The translations under genes were made by a program, and so were the position numbers. A stretch of DNA of 50,616 bases from Shewanella carassii (GTDB lineage: Bacteria > Pseudomonadota > Gammaproteobacteria > Enterobacterales > Shewanellaceae), in the NCBI RefSeq assembly GCF_002777975.1, contig NZ_NGVS01000033.1:523720-574335 (forward strand), read 5' to 3'. The notes under the pieces were generated by a model that searched no databases, had not been told where the DNA came from, and saw nothing but the letters and a program-made list of their open reading frames with translations. Positions 50,516-50,616 of this stretch are shown one piece after another (position 1 is the stretch's first letter; every line of letters starts with the position of its first letter).

Positions 50516-50616
50516 ATGTTACCCCTACTTTCACACCAACAAACTCTGGAACCCTTGTATCTGGAATATCTGGATGCGCTGGAGCAGCGCGGTTTTCGCG
50601 GCGATATTGACCGGCG
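50516..50616 (+). CDS. ydiJ: FAD-linked oxidase YdiJ, 5' end only
   Basis: The window ends in this gene, which begins MLPLLSHQQTLEPLYLEYL and continues DALEQRGFRGDI. This resembles the start of E. coli YdiJ (MIPQISQAPG... and EQQGF-GDT), a large FAD/FeS D-2-hydroxyglutarate-type dehydrogenase of about 1000 residues. ydiJ lies near ppsA in E. coli as well. Only 33 codons are visible, and no domain can be checked. Confidence 0.6.
   Translation, partial: MLPLLSHQQTLEPLYLEYLDALEQRGFRGDIDR

Overview
The window looks like a chromosomal piece of a gammaproteobacterium, most probably Shewanella. The reasons are the complete ybgC-tolQRAB-pal-cpoB operon, the acs gene beside an SSS-type hybrid sensor kinase (CrbS type), the E. 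coli-like ppsA/ppsR/aroH cluster followed by the start of ydiJ, and a moderately GC-rich core interrupted by AT-rich accessory islands. The genus is an inference; no rRNA or marker search was possible.

Layout. 1-2330 is an AT-rich, outward-reading (minus) stretch with a Ser/Thr protein kinase and a membrane/coiled-coil protein. Each is followed by an attC-like site, so they read as integron-type gene cassettes. 2331-2961 is a repeat element holding an attC-like hairpin and a small, very basic protein gene behind a LexA-like box. 2962-34225 is core chromosome: GNAT, DUF445, VOC, a CHMI-type isomerase, DUF1289, asnB, an M28 peptidase, nagD, purMN, upp, prolyl oligopeptidase, tol-pal, three tRNA-Lys, a DcaP-like porin, acs/crbS, a PAP2 phosphatase and a tricorn-like protease. 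34226-34587 is an inverted, partly deleted copy of the 2331-2961 element. 34585-39900 is a second accessory island, read outward on the plus strand: a short cassette with a clear attC site, an AIPR-family (phage-resistance type) protein, a small HNH-like protein, a RAYT transposase with two families of short tandem repeats, an Imm11-like orphan immunity protein and a fragment of an IS3-type transposase. 39901-50616 returns to core: YaiI/DUF188, a LysR regulator with the glutathione-dependent formaldehyde pair frmA-frmB, an unknown gene, a CrbR-like response regulator, a thioesterase, aroH, ppsR, ppsA and the 5' end of ydiJ.

How it works together. The core carries purine and pyrimidine salvage/synthesis, asparagine synthesis, envelope integrity (Tol-Pal), acetate uptake and activation under a split CrbS/CrbR system, formaldehyde detoxification, and PEP supply (ppsA with its regulator ppsR) feeding the first aromatic step (aroH). 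The two islands hold kinase, AIPR, HNH-like and immunity-type genes, which is typical defence or competition cargo.

The most interesting structural point is that the two cassette-bearing islands are bounded by an inverted pair of the same diverged element, each ending in an 85-nt attC-like site. The 32-kb core block therefore lies between head-to-head recombination-type sequences. A second candidate novelty is a structured, terminator-ended minus-strand transcript at about 13785-14003 beside a CRP-like site.
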